A DNA stretch of 64,000 bases from Rhizophagus clarus. Taxonomy: Eukaryota > Glomeromycota > Glomeromycetes > Glomerales > Glomeraceae. A model generated the notes under the pieces. The model made no database searches. It was not told where the DNA came from and saw only the letters and a program-made list of their open reading frames with translations. The stretch spans positions 620,001-684,000 of the forward strand of contig BLAL01000162.1 in NCBI GenBank assembly GCA_015698045.1, given 5' to 3'. Within the stretch, counting starts at the first letter, position 1. The number at the start of each line of letters is the position of its first letter. Positions 24,851-36,108 of the stretch are shown here, piece after piece. A program made the translations under genes and the position numbers.

Positions 24851-25819
24851 TTTTATGAATTAAAAATCAAATTAAAGGTTTGTACATAAAATGTCATTTT
24901 ATAAATAAAATTCGAACAATATACCTTTTTGAATTCGCAATTAGAATAGTTGAATCATCATTAAAAGATCTCGCGCATATGTAGTCTAATTGTTTTTAAA
25001 TATAGATATCACGTTAAAACCAAAGAAAATCAAAATCACTTATTACATTGCATTTTACATTTTTTTAAATGTAATTACTATTATAAAAAATTATGCACTT
25101 CATAATTTAATCATCACAAATTTAATAAAAAATCATGCGTGTCATCATAAATTTGAAACTATGCACACAATGTAATAAATTAAGATCAACATAAGTTCAA
25201 CACAAATTCAACACAAATAACAAAATTTGGCCAAAATTAACAAATTTTTTACCAATATTATCAACACAAATTGAACACAAAATTCAACACGAAATTCACG
25301 TTCTTACTTTATACTATTTTTTTTACTTAACAATTTAATTCACAGAGAAATGCAATTAAAAAAACACATTCAAATAAATATCCAAGTTATTTAATGATCG
25401 CGAAATCTCTTGAAAACTAGGTTACTAAAATGATCTTACTTCTGTCACAAAATAAAAATAAACCAATATATATATAAAAGTATACTAATATTATATTCAA
25501 ATTTGTTTTCTGAAATTTGGCTTATATTAAGCGAAACATAGCTAAATTGTGCAGAATTGCGGTATTGCAGCTGTAATATCATAGCCCGAAATACCACTAT
25601 TCCGTGATGGATGATACATACAATCAATACCTTCAGAACGACTGTTAAGTCAATTAAGCTAAGAAACCTGGGTCCCAGCCCATAATTTTATTCGAATATA
25701 TATTATATAAAGAGATCAAATTCAAAGTAAGTACTAACAAATTATACATTTTGAAAAAATAAAAACTTTATTAAATAAAACAAAACCATTAAATAAATAT
25801 ATTTTTCGTAATTAAAAAT
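24851..25819. other. A+T-rich spacer
   Basis: Contains repeated CAACACAAATTCAACACAAA words at 25190-25290 and a weak minus-strand ORF at 25445-25627 with no recognisable motif. No convincing gene. Confidence 0.4.
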
Positions 25820-27661
25820 ATGCCTCTGTGTAAATGTAAATATTGTTTAAATTTATCAAATGGTGAAGGAAGATCAGTACATAGAACAACAGTAGCTTGA
25901 CACTTGTTAGAAGAAAAAGAAAGGGCACAAACTCTAGAAGATGAATACCAAAGACTTTATCCAGAAAAAAATCCTTATTATTCTGAAGTGAAATATTCGT
26001 ATGAAGAAAACTTACATGAAGAAGAAAATGAACGATCGTTCATGGAGACAAGTGATAACAATGAAGAAAATGAATGATCATATATGGAGATGAGTGATAG
26101 TGAAGATCCAGAAGAAACTGATAATGATTTTGGTTTTGAAAATGAAGAAAACAATAATTATGAAAACGATTCAATCTCTGATTCTCAAAATGAATCAGAA
26201 TTTGATAACGCTGATAACATAAATTTTAATACTGATAATGAAAAAGGTGAACTCCAAATAAATTATTAATAGTATTTAAATATATTAACTATTTGTTAAT
26301 AATAATGATAAATTTTTTAGATAGTATGATTATTTCTGATGAATTGCTTGAAGGATTAAGGCTTTTATACGTGAAATCAAATTTTAATTTTTCCAAAGCT
26401 GCATTTAATAATATATATAAAGTTTTCAATAGAAATAAGATGAGCTTTAATAAAATAAAAAAAATACTTGGTTCAATAGTAGGAATTAAACCAAAAATAT
26501 ATGATATGTGTACCAATTCATGTTGTGCTTTTGTAGAAGTTTTAGAAATGAAAGAAAGTGTAAATTTTACAAAGAGGATTGATATTATAGTAATGGCAAA
26601 TCAAGAAAAAATTTACCTTTTATCTCTATAATTGAGTGCTTAAAGCTTTAATTTAAAAACTCCAAAAGATCTGAAGAGTTATTATATAGGTATAACTATA
26701 CTAATAATATAGGAGACCTTGTTCATAGGGATATAATTGATATTTTTGATGGCAGATATATATATAAGGAATTAATAGATGATAGTTATTTTCCTGATCC
26801 TAGATATATAACCTTTACTGCATCTTGTGATGGTTATCAAATATTTTGACAAAAAACTGATAATTGTTGGGTGTTCCTTTTTATAAATAATAATTTGCCT
26901 CAAGAATTAAGGGTAAAAAAAGAAAATTTAATGGTAACATTAATAATCCCAGGGCCAAAACAACCTCAAGATTTTAATTCATTTTCTTTATCCATTAATC
27001 CAAGAAATGAAAATGTTACAAGGTACATTAAAATAACATAATTAATAAAAATGTTATTGATTATGTTTTTACATATACAGATGGAATATTATGCTATGAT
27101 GGAAATAAAAAAGAAAACTTTACTTTGTGTGCTCACATATTGGCTTGGACTGGGGATCTTCCTGCCCTTTCAAAAGTTTTATGTTTAACAGGACATAATT
27201 CATATTCAGGTTGCAGATTCTGTAATCTTCAAAGAACTTTAAATGAAACAAATAGGCATGTATATTATCCATTACAACAGGTCATTGATCCTAAACAATT
27301 ACCAATCTGAACACATAATGAGATGCTGATCAGCACAAATGAAATTGAACATCTGAAAGGAGATCATAGAGAAACTCACATACGTAACTGCGGTTGGTTT
27401 GATATTTATAATAAATTCTTAATAAGATTAATATTTTTCTATAATTTTAAAATCTTGTTTAATAAAAAAATAGGAGTTAAAGGAAAGAGTATATTATTTG
27501 AATTATCTTCTTTGAAATTTCCTTGTTTATTCCCAGTGGATATAATGCACCTTTTTTTTGAAAATATCGCACCTCATATGTTCTGACATTGGATAGAAAA
27601 ATTCTATCCAAAAAATGATGAACGAAATTCAAATAATTATATAAAACATGTGTTGAAGTAA
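25820..27661 (+). pseudogene. Plavaka/CACTA Tnp2-type transposase relic
   Basis: Begins MPLCKCKYCLNLSNGEGRSV, a Cys motif typical of Plavaka proteins, followed by an acidic region with an internal repeat (26.03-26.09 kb). Then come LLYVKSNFNFSKAAFNNIYK, PKIYDMCTNSCCAFVEV, PDPRYITFTASCDGYQIF, ILAWTGDLPALSKVLCLTGH, NSYSGCRFCNLQ and FPCLFPVDIMHLFFENIAPHMF. These match the Tnp2 (Transposase_21) core including the GDLPA segment. Stops occur at TTVA*HL, ENE*SYM, YQIF*QK, PKQLPI*TH and APHMF*HW, all TGA and mostly where Arg is expected, plus frameshifts. The C-terminal half is missing: a Tc1-like fragment begins directly afterwards. No CACTA termini were found. Confidence 0.75.
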
Positions 27662-27696
27662 ATTATTTATTTATATTTATCTTTAAGTTACCATAG

Positions 27697-27983
27697 ATGA
27701 ATCCATATCCTAGTAAAAATAGTATACTTATTATGGATAATACTCGTATACATTATGATGAAGATCTGGTGAAGAATTTGGATATAAGGTACTTTACTTG
27801 CCACCATATTCACCAGACTTAAATTTAATAGAAACTGCATTTTCAGCATTAAAGGGGTGGCTAAAAAGATATAGGGATGTTGTTAATAATTGTGATGATC
27901 TTATTTACATACTTTTTGTAGCTTTATCTCAAACTACTTCTAATATGACAAGACAATATTTTCAACAATCAATTTATATGTAA
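27697..27983 (+). pseudogene. Tc1/mariner-type DDE_3 transposase, C-terminal fragment
   Basis: Starts MNPYPSKNSILIMDNTRIHY with a catalytic Asp, loses frame once near 27780, then reads LPPYSPDLNLIETAFSALKG with the catalytic Glu, WLKRYRD and a short C-terminal tail. The first catalytic Asp and the DNA-binding domain are absent. It is on the same strand as the Tnp2 relic and begins about 35 bp after it, preceded by an ...ACCATAG acceptor-like end. Confidence 0.75.
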
Positions 27984-28074
27984 TAGATTTTTACATACAT
28001 ATATAAAACGTATAGAGAAATTGATAATCACATTCAAAAAAATTTATTTACTAAATTTAGAACTATTACAAAGT

Positions 28075-29766
28075 AATACAATGTAAATCTACTCAAATTT
28101 CAAATTTCTTTGATTCATCACATAATGTTTTTCTAATACCAATTTTTAATATACTTACAATATTATATTCTGCATCAGATAATCTAAATAGATGGTTAAC
28201 TCAAATTTCCTCTTCCTCAAATTTTTGCAAATAACATGTAAATTTATTTGCATCATATTTTCTGTCCAACTCTTCCAAAAATTCATTCATAAAAGGAACT
28301 TCTATTATAAAATTTCGAATTATATTAGAAATTGGTAACAAAAAATTTTCGTTTGAGTTTAAATTTGAAGAATTACAAGAAGAAGGTTTAACAGAATGTA
28401 ACATGCTAAAAATTGCGTGATTAGGTGGTGTTTCAAAATTTGTATTATTTCTAAACTATAAAAAAAATTCTATTAGTTATAATAAATATATTAATATTAT
28501 AAATTATTTTAACAAAAACTTACAATATCTTAAGCCCATATCAAAAATGATACATTTGACAAAAATAAATGATGGTCATCTTTCACAAAACAATATTTGT
28601 AATTGTGAAAATTACAAATATATTTATCTTTTAATTGCATCATAATTTCACTTATCATTTTTTCTTTTTCATCAAGTTTACTTTCTTTTAGTATCCTATT
28701 TGTTGCTATATCTTTTTTTTAGTTTAACCGACTTAGGTTTTGGTACTTCTTCTTCAGTTTCTTCATTTGCCATATCTTCTAATTTATCATCCTATTGTTA
28801 TAATAAATATTTATAAATTAATACAATATTAAACAGTTAAAATTTAAACTAAACCTGATTTTTTACTTTATATTCTCTTCTTTCCTTATCTTTTTTCTTA
28901 TCTTTTATAGTTATGATTATCATCACCTTTTTTTTATTAGAAATATAATGTCAATAATCTTTTAAGAATTCTTCAAAAGTAGTTTTATTATCTAAAAGTG
29001 TCCCTGTTCCAGCTTCTGAATTACCCTTATATGCTAAAACGTATTTATTATTAAAGGTTAACCCTATATGAGATCTTTGCAATAGAAAGGTACAAAACTA
29101 AAAAAAAATTTTAAATTTACTTTATATGCTAATTATGTTTTTTATACTAAAATAAGTACAAATTTAATATTAATTAAATTTTTATTTTTTTTTGAGTTTT
29201 ATACCTTTCTATTGCAAAGATCCCATATATTCAGAAACAAGTTATTCAACTTTTGTTGAAAAATCAATATATTTTATATCATCAAATGACCAATTAATTA
29301 AAATAGATGGTAAAAGTTCCTTTCTGTTTTTAATTGATATATGAAGCTGTAATTCTGTTACTGGATTTACTACTATCAAATCACTAGCTTCTTCAATATT
29401 TTTTTCATTTTTTATTTCCTTTCCAGTTTTATTATTTTCTCAAATTATTTTACTATTACAAGTTATACAAAGTGAACAGTAAAAAGAAGTTTTCAGATTG
29501 ACCTCATAACCAAATTTGAAATTACTTTTGTTTATAAATTTCTTTAAAAAAAGTTGAGAATTACTTGCATCATAGCACAAACCTTTATAGCCATGCACTT
29601 TAGCTATTCAGTTATTTTTTGCTAGTTTTACATACTTATTACAATGACAATTTACAAACGAAAGGTCTTTTTTACAGTATAAGCGCTTTTGATAAGTAAA
29701 ACACATTCCTATTTGATACTTTCTTGCATACACTTGTACTTCACATCCTTCATTTTCATTTGACAT
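28075..29766 (-). pseudogene. multicopy family A, copy 2
   Basis: Starts MSNENEGCEVQVYARKYQIG at 29766, then LYCKKDLSFVNCHCNKYVK, FKFGYEVNLKTSFYCSLCI, CNSKII, SFDDIKYIDFSTKVE, (MITE at 29065-29229), NNKYVLAYKGNSEAGTG, FEEFLKDY, an acidic/basic linker, LKDKYICNFHNYKYCF, FLIWA and a C-terminal part (FLEELDRKYDANKFTCYL, LSDAEYNIV, KTLCDESKKFEI). Block order equals that of copy 1, so this copy shows what copy 1 would contain beyond the window edge. Stops after KNN (TGA), KII (TGA), KVE, KDY, IWA and EEI make it a pseudogene. Function unknown; the Cys pairs could bind zinc. Confidence 0.6.
29065..29229. mobile_element. foldback MITE, 165 bp
   Basis: The left end TATATGAGATCTTTGCAATA continues GAAAGGTACAAAACT; the right end is its complement with two differences, ending CATATA at 29229. 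The arms are about 36 bp. It interrupts family A copy 2 between VSEYM and NNKYVLAY. No clear TSD. Confidence 0.7.
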
Positions 29767-30270
29767 TTTAAGACGTAATATAAAATCAATAGAATAGAAT
29801 TAGACATGAATTTCTATATATAAATTTATTATAAATCAGAGAAATATTATTGGGTTAAAATAATATTACACAAAGATTGATATTTTTTTGTGAAACTGTA
29901 TTGATCAGCTAATCTCATTTTATTGAAAACAGTGATAATAATGAGCCTAATGGTAAACCGCTCAAAATTTCTTTAATTTCAAATACACTACCACTTGAAA
30001 ACAGTTGAATATGGTTTTATTTTGATCAATTTGTTCTAATACCACTGTATAAAAGAATTGTTAAATGTTTAGTTGAAGTGCAAGAAGAAAATGGAATGAA
30101 AAAGTGTGGCCATATAATGGGAACTAATTATTCAACAGGAAATTTCATTTTGCACTTGGCTTGTAAGTATGATATAATAAAATAAACTCATAAAAAAAAC
30201 AAGCAAGAAGTGGAAAAGGATAAGAAAGAGAACCAACAACATGTTTTGAATTAATCCAGATATTAAAAGC

Positions 30271-30671
30271 TAGAGCTCTGAATTTCTGGTTCAGTTCTGT
30301 TTTTGGTTTTGATTTGGCTCTCTGATATAAAATTTTACTGAAAGTGTTTTTTGGCCTAAAATTTTTACTGAAAAACGTTTTCAGGTCATACTTCTAACTG
30401 AAATCATTTTCAGTTAAAAAACACTACCAAAAAAACGTTTTTGGTTTGAAAAATTGGTTCCAGTTCCATTTTCAGATCAAAAAATGGAACTGAAACTGTT
30501 TTTTTAAAAAACACTTCAAACTGAAATTTAAAAAAATGTTTTTCAGTTAAATGATGATTCTGAAAATATTTTTCAATAAAAATCTTATTCCAAAAAGCGT
30601 CCAGTAAGAAACCAAGTTTAGAACCAGAAATAGAACTGAAAATGGAACTGAACTGAAAATTCGAAGCTCTA
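30271..30671. mobile_element. MITE of the TAGAGCTTCGAATTTTCAG family, copy 1
   Basis: The left end TAGAGCTCTGAATTTCTGG and the complement of the right end TAGAGCTTCGAATTTTCAG agree in most positions. The octamers TTAAAAGC (30263-30270) and TTAAAAAC (30672-30679) look like a TSD. The interior is built from CTGAAAACGTTTTCAG-like palindromic words. Related copies are at 42442-42810 and 62917-63323. Confidence 0.8.
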
Positions 30672-32084
30672 TTAAAAACTGATGTGATTAAAAATTTATA
30701 GGAATTTTAGTAAAAGATCAATGACCTATTAGTATTTGGGATAATATTGGTTTTACTGAATTCATTTAATTTTCCAAGTGAGAAACAATGCAGGAAACTT
30801 CTAACTGAAGGCTATAATCAAACAAAAGAAATTTTGACTTGTAAAATAAAAGAAGAAGTGATTTATGGATAGCTAGTAGGAATCAAAGTGGCTATTTGAA
30901 AATTACTTGTTTATTTATTGATAATTCATTTCAATTATGTGAAATAATACTTGCGATTCAATATTTGTCTTATTTACACACTGCAAATAATATTGTTGAA
31001 TTGCTTAATCAAATAATACATAATTGGAAACTTGATGAAAAAGTTCTTACCATTACAACAGATAATGCTTCCAACATGGTTCTTGTTAGTCAATTAATGG
31101 AAGATGTTATAAGATTGCCTTATACAGTACATATGTTGCAACTGGTAGTGGGTAAAAGACTAATGCTAGCAGAAACCTTAGTAGTAAGAGCCAAAAGACT
31201 TATGTTATTTTTTACATCTTCAAAACAAACAGAAAAGCTAATTTAAATTCAAAAAAAAGCGGCATTTACAAACAAAGATAAAACTTTTTCTTATTATGGT
31301 AGTTTATTATTCTAAAAATTATCTTATTAAAAAATGATTGTATTTTTATAGAATTTAGAAAAAAATGATCATTATTTGTGATAATTTTAGACATATTAAC
31401 CAGATGGAATTTGTCTTATCTGTTCTGGATAAGACTATTAAAAATTCAAAATCTTATTAATATAATGGCAAGTTCACTTAGTATTGATTTTAATCCACAA
31501 GTACACAAGGATGGTAAAGGATTAAAAAAAATTAATTTAGTGGATAAAAAGTGGGAAGCATTAAGAAGATTAACTAATATTCTTAAAAAATTTGCAGAAA
31601 CTACTAATCTTTTAAGTAATAGCACTTACACTACTATTAGCTTTATGTATTAAGCTTTACAAATGATTAAATGAGATATGGGCAGACTCACAGCAAAAGG
31701 TGGAGCTTGGCCAAAATTTTTTTTTAAATTTATAAATAATTATGTAATAATTTATCCAATTTTTTAGAAAAATTTTTTTTTATTTATAATGTATTAATAA
31801 AAAAATATAATAATTTATAATTTAAAAAATTTGTATTTTTCTTTTATTATATTTAATGAATGATCTATTCTTGCTAAAAAAAAACTAATACTTTTAATGA
31901 ATTTCTTGCAAAATTTTATCTTAGTTTATAAAAAACTAATTTCAAAAATCTTTAATAATGATATATTTTATTTTTTTTTAAGGTGTTAAAATTGTATCTA
32001 TATTTATTAAATTAGATAGGATTAAACAATAGTCACTTCTATAAGATCTGTGAACCAAATTTTCATGAAAGAAAAATATTTTAT

Positions 32085-33698
32085 TTTCATCATGAAGAAA
32101 GGCTTTTTACTAACCAACCCAGCCTCGAAAACTACAGAAACGTCTTCTACGACCAAAGTTACCCCTACTACTGCTCTAAAGAGTATACCTTCTGACCGTT
32201 TTCACAATGTTATAGTAGACTTTATCTCAGGACTCATCAAGAGGAACCCTTCATCTATTTTTAACTCAATAATAACTACGGACCCCTCAGCTATAGACGA
32301 GTTCTTCAGTACTTATAAAGAACAAATGGTTCCTATGGATAAGTTGTCACGAAATATTCACAAAGATGACTGTTTTCCTATCATAGCTCAATTTTTAGCT
32401 ACTTTTCTTAATCTCTTTCTCTTGGATGACAAAAACCAGGAAATTTTTCTCATGGATTCCAAAATTCGCTGAGGGTTGAAGTACGCAAGCAAATAATCTC
32501 CCGATAAGGAAGATCTAAGGGATCCTATACACCAATCAGACGCGTCGATAAATTTTGATGTGTTTGATACAAATTCGATAGGATCATTGAATGATGTCAA
32601 TGAATTACTCTCCACACCCCACGTAATATCACACCCATACCTGTCATGCCCTTGACCAAATCTCAGAAAAGGAGTGCTAAAAAGAAGGCCCGTAAGGAGA
32701 AACAAAAGTTGCAACTACAAATTCCTTCTGAACTGGATGAACAAGTAGTGCCCACTTTTAGCACAGAATCTCCTGAGTATACACCCTCTAAACCTTCTGG
32801 CTCAAGGATGGTTACTTTTAATCAAAGTTTACTTTCTCCCCCCTTTCACACCCTACAAGCAGCAGTTGAAGCTAGATTCTAAACCACAATCGACACCTGT
32901 AAACAATGGAAAGAAACTAAAACAGAAAGAGACAGACAATACGTTAAAAAATGGAAATGTTATCATCACTGGCTATCTTCCTCAGGATCAAGAACAAGCA
33001 CATTTATTGGATCTTGTAGTCTATGATATTCTGGCTCTGGCCAAATGGGATAATTATACTCTGTTGGCCAATTTAGGATGATGGGTAAGGTTATATCAGT
33101 CAGCACTAGGGTGCACAAGAAGTATCTTTCTGCGAGGGTTAGACTTGGGAGGAATCCCTGTTCAATGGTTTCCTGCTTCCTGGAACCTCTCAGAAAGGAA
33201 ATAACGAGAAAAGTTCCAAGCTGTCATGTACAATCTTCCAGAAGACATAACGGATGCCTCCTTATTCCCAAATGGACGCCCTCACCAATTTTTGTTGGAT
33301 AGCGGCATTAAATCCTTTAAAATAGTTAAAGAAGTTGATGGATCCAGAAAGCTAATAGGTTACTTTGACACTTGAGATCACGTTTCCACTTGCATAAATA
33401 ACCCCAGCTTTGGAATGACGTTAGACTCTCTTGGTGCCATTATTCCACCCCCAACTTCAAGAATTTACGTAAATCTGCTCGAATTGGCAATGCAGAGAAG
33501 TCTTCCAGAACTCCTAATGGGTCTAATTTTTCTTTTTCAGGTTTAAATACTAACAACCGCAAGAATGATCATAATAAAATTCCTAAATCTGAACGTTCTA
33601 CCAAGAAGATTGATCATTCAAGAAATGACCAGTCTAAGAAGCCTGATGTAAAACATTTAATCACTGGGCTGAAGGCATTATTAGAACATTATGTTTAG
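32085..33698 (+). pseudogene. ORF1-like protein of the retroelement (decayed)
   Basis: Blocks in order: LLTNPASKTTETSSTTK, FHNVIVDFISGLIKRNPSS, DEFFSTYKEQMVP, a basic stretch (KSQKRSAKKKARKEKQK), VIITGYLPQDQEQ, DLVVYDILALAKWDNYTLLA, VQWFPASWNLSERK, REKFQAVMYNLPEDITDASL, FLLDSGIKSFKIV, LIGYFDT, then a Ser/Lys-rich tail ending KKPDVKHLITGLKALLEHYV and TAG. Order and spacing match the minus-strand copy at 39479-40750. The middle part looks like an RNA-binding (RRM-like) domain of LINE ORF1 proteins, but this is inference. Several stops and frameshifts. Confidence 0.6.
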
Positions 33699-33797
33699 TT
33701 TAGTTGGGAGGGATAAATAGAAAATTTCATACTAACTTGTCATGCTTAGCATTTGCTTTACGAGATGTTATTTTGCTTTATTAGATCGTAGAATTTA

Positions 33798-34617
33798 CTG
33801 TATATCACGGGCCACAGTACCCCCCTATGTATAGTACCTCCCTCAAAAAATTTGCAAGAATTTTAAAGTACCCGGGTACTTTACATAAAGAATTCCAATT
33901 TAAAGCTTAAAATTTTGTAAAATACTCGGGGTATAATACTAGATCAATATATAATATATATTCCAGATATATAAAAATGTCGGAACAATTAGTTTTGGCA
34001 TTTTTTTTTTACTTTACATATAAAAAATGCCGAAACAGTCAGTTTTGCATTTTTATATATATAAAAATGCCGGAACAGTCAGTTTCGGCATTTTTTTTGC
34101 ATTTTTATATATAAAAAAATGCTGGAACAATCAGTTTCAGCATTTTTTTTTACTTTACATATAAAAAACGCTGGAACAATCAGTTTTGACATTTTTTTTA
34201 TTTTACATATAAAAAACGCCAGAACAGTTAGTTTCAGCGTTTTTTTACTTTACATATAAAAAATGCCAGAACAGTCAGTTTTGGCATTTTTTTTTATTTT
34301 ACATATAAAAGACGCCGGAACAGTCAGTTTCGGCATTTTTTTTGCGTTTTTATATATATAAAAACGCTGGAACAATCAGTTTCGGCGTTTTTTTTTACTT
34401 TACATATAAAAACGCCAGAACAGTCAGTTTCGGCATTTTTTTTGCATTTCACCAATCTAATTAAACCCGGGTATTATACATAGCATGTACCCCGGGTATT
34501 TTAAAAATCCTGTACCCCCCTATGTATAGTATCCACCCGTGTATAGTACCTCCCGGTACAGGCTAAAACCCCCAAAATTTGCAAGATACCCGGAGTACTG
34601 TGGCCCGTGATATATGG
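33798..34617. mobile_element. non-autonomous pogo-type MITE (relative of 429-2703)
   Basis: Ends CTGTATATCACGGGCCACAG (33798) and the complement of CCATATATCACGGGCCACAG (to 34617), with TA at 33796-33797 and 34618-34619. Terminal and subterminal sequences (GTACCC, CCCGGGTA, CCCCAAAATTTGCAAGATAC) match those of the coding element at 429-2703, but the transposase is replaced by a hairpin satellite. Inserted in the 3' UTR of the retroelement. Confidence 0.93.
33965..34450. repeat. hairpin satellite, about ten 48-bp units
   Basis: Each unit reads about AAAAATGCCGGAACAGTCAG followed by TTTCGGCATTTTTTT and a TACTTTACATATA linker. AAAATGCCG and CGGCATTTT pair across a short loop. Several units change both arms together (AACGCTGG...CGTTTT, AATGCTGG...CAGCATTT), keeping pairing. 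Confidence 0.8.
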
Positions 34618-36108
34618 TACCTTTTTCTTTTTTCATTTTCCTTTATACCTTGAACAATTCTATAACTAGACTTCCTATTACATTAAAGAGAATAGGCTAG
34701 GGATATAGTAGTCATGAGATAGTTTGTGATCCTAGTGTGGGGAATGGGCTGGCTTTGTCATGCTGATCTTTTATATACTTTTCTATCTTTTTTTAGTAAT
34801 AAAAGCACTTCTTTTGACTATAAAAAAAAAAAAAAAAAAAAATAGTCACTTCTATACTACATGTAATACTTCTAACTTAAGCCAGTTTATTCATCTGCCA
34901 TTTAATAATAATAATATAATAGTAAGTAATGATCTTTCAAATTGAAATTATGACTTTCTTAAAATTATATAATTGTTTCAGCCCCACCTTTTGCTGTGAG
35001 TCTGCCCATATATGTATTACTTTTACTAAAGAATTAATCAATATTGATCTTACTACTTTAGATACAGTGTTTGATAAAGATATTGATTGAGTATGCAAAT
35101 TTTCCAGAAGATGAAATTAATACTAAACATCCAAAAGAAAGAAAAATTATATTAAAACACTATAAGACTATAAAGATTTTAAAAAAAATATCAAAAATAC
35201 TTTATATAAAGCTATGAACTATTACTGAAATGTACCAAACAAATATGTAATAATAGGTGTATTGCTAGACCAAGATATAAATAATTACAATTTGCTTCTG
35301 AGCATTTAAAAGTTTAGACACAAGAACAACTCAAATCTATTTACAAAAATTATTTTGATAAAGATAATGATTATAATAATGAAAGTGAGGATCAACAACT
35401 CATTTTTTGTATGTTTATGCAGAATACTAAAGAATCAGACAAAGTAACAGATTATTTAACTATTTCACAAATTTGGTTTAATGATTGTCATTTGGAATGG
35501 TAAAAAATGAGTGAGACAAAGTTTTCAATATTGTCTATTCTTGTAAAAGTGTATTTATGTATTCCTGCTACTTCAACTTCTAGTAAGAGATTACACTGGT
35601 CAAAATTGATGCTATCAGGTACATATCGGATACATATTTGGTACCTGATATGTATCTGATATGTATGAAATATGTGTATGCTATTTAGTCAGATGCAGAA
35701 AATCAGTGACATATAACATGCATATTGGGTACATATCTCATACATATTGGGTAGTTAAATATTAATTATATATCATAAATTTATTGGGTACTTGATATAT
35801 TTTAAAAAAATATTGAACACATAAAATCCAAAACCATTGCCAGGTGAATTTCTTCATTACAAAATGCCTTGATGCAATTTGGCCTATATTCAACTGAAAT
35901 TAAAAAATTTGACCTCAATTTTTTATTTTTATTTTTTTTTTTTTTTTATTTTTATTATAACAATTGAACTTTTAATTACAAATTTCAAAAGAAAAGAACA
36001 AGAAAAATTCAATACAAAGACAAGTCTAAGTAAGCGTAGATGGTACCGATCAAACTGAAGAAAATACACTAGTAAGTCCTAAAAACAGTTATCACAGTCA
36101 TCTTAGGC

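Larger units (their letters stand above)
32044..34840 (+). mobile_element. ORF1-only, LINE-like retroelement copy 1, with TSD and poly(A)
   Basis: A 3' run of about 20 A ends at 34840. The sequence AATAGTCACTTCTATA is present on both sides (32028-32043 and 34841-34856); two leading A could belong to the tail, so the TSD is 14-16 bp. Between them is a decayed ORF1-like gene (about 32085-33698), a short 3' UTR, an inserted 820-bp pogo-type MITE, and the tail. Subtracting the MITE gives close to 2.0 kb. No reverse transcriptase or endonuclease is seen, yet both ends are defined, so this is a complete non-autonomous unit and not a 5' truncation. Confidence 0.85.
31679..35008. mobile_element. TA-flanked inverted-repeat MITE, split by a retroelement
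   Basis: TGGGCAGACTCACAGCAAAA (from 31679, perfect over 25 bp) matches the complement of the right end to 35008. TA lies on both outer sides (31677-31678, 35009-35010). Without the retroelement at 32044-34840 and one copy of its TSD it would be about 520 bp, non-coding and A+T-rich. Inserted in hAT relic 3. Confidence 0.85.
29930..35612 (+). pseudogene. hAT transposase relic 3, carrying four nested insertions
   Basis: The first part (29930-30180) is a BED-like finger: IWFYFDQF, CGHIMGTNYSTGNFILHLA. After a MITE (30271-30671) come FIDNSFQLCEIILAIQYLSY, LTITTDNASNMVLVSQLMED, LPYTVHMLQLVVGKRLMLAE, LDILTRWNLSYLFWIRLL and YTTISFMY. The second large insertion (31679-35008) follows, and then FASEHLKV and a C-terminal block ILVKVYLCIPATSTSSKRL ending near 35612. 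Many stops. It is the oldest layer of this nest. Its own termini were not identified. Confidence 0.65.

Noticed and set aside
20311..29766. Reassignment of TGA as an amino-acid codon
   Set aside because: TGA falls only in decayed repeats, together with frameshifts, TAA and TAG, and the CGA/TGA repeat pair at 26.03-26.09 kb explains it by deamination. The host genes show no in-frame TGA.
33965..34450. Regular repeats that could recall a CRISPR array
   Set aside because: Units are adjacent hairpins without unique spacers, lie inside a eukaryotic MITE, and no cas-like gene is present.
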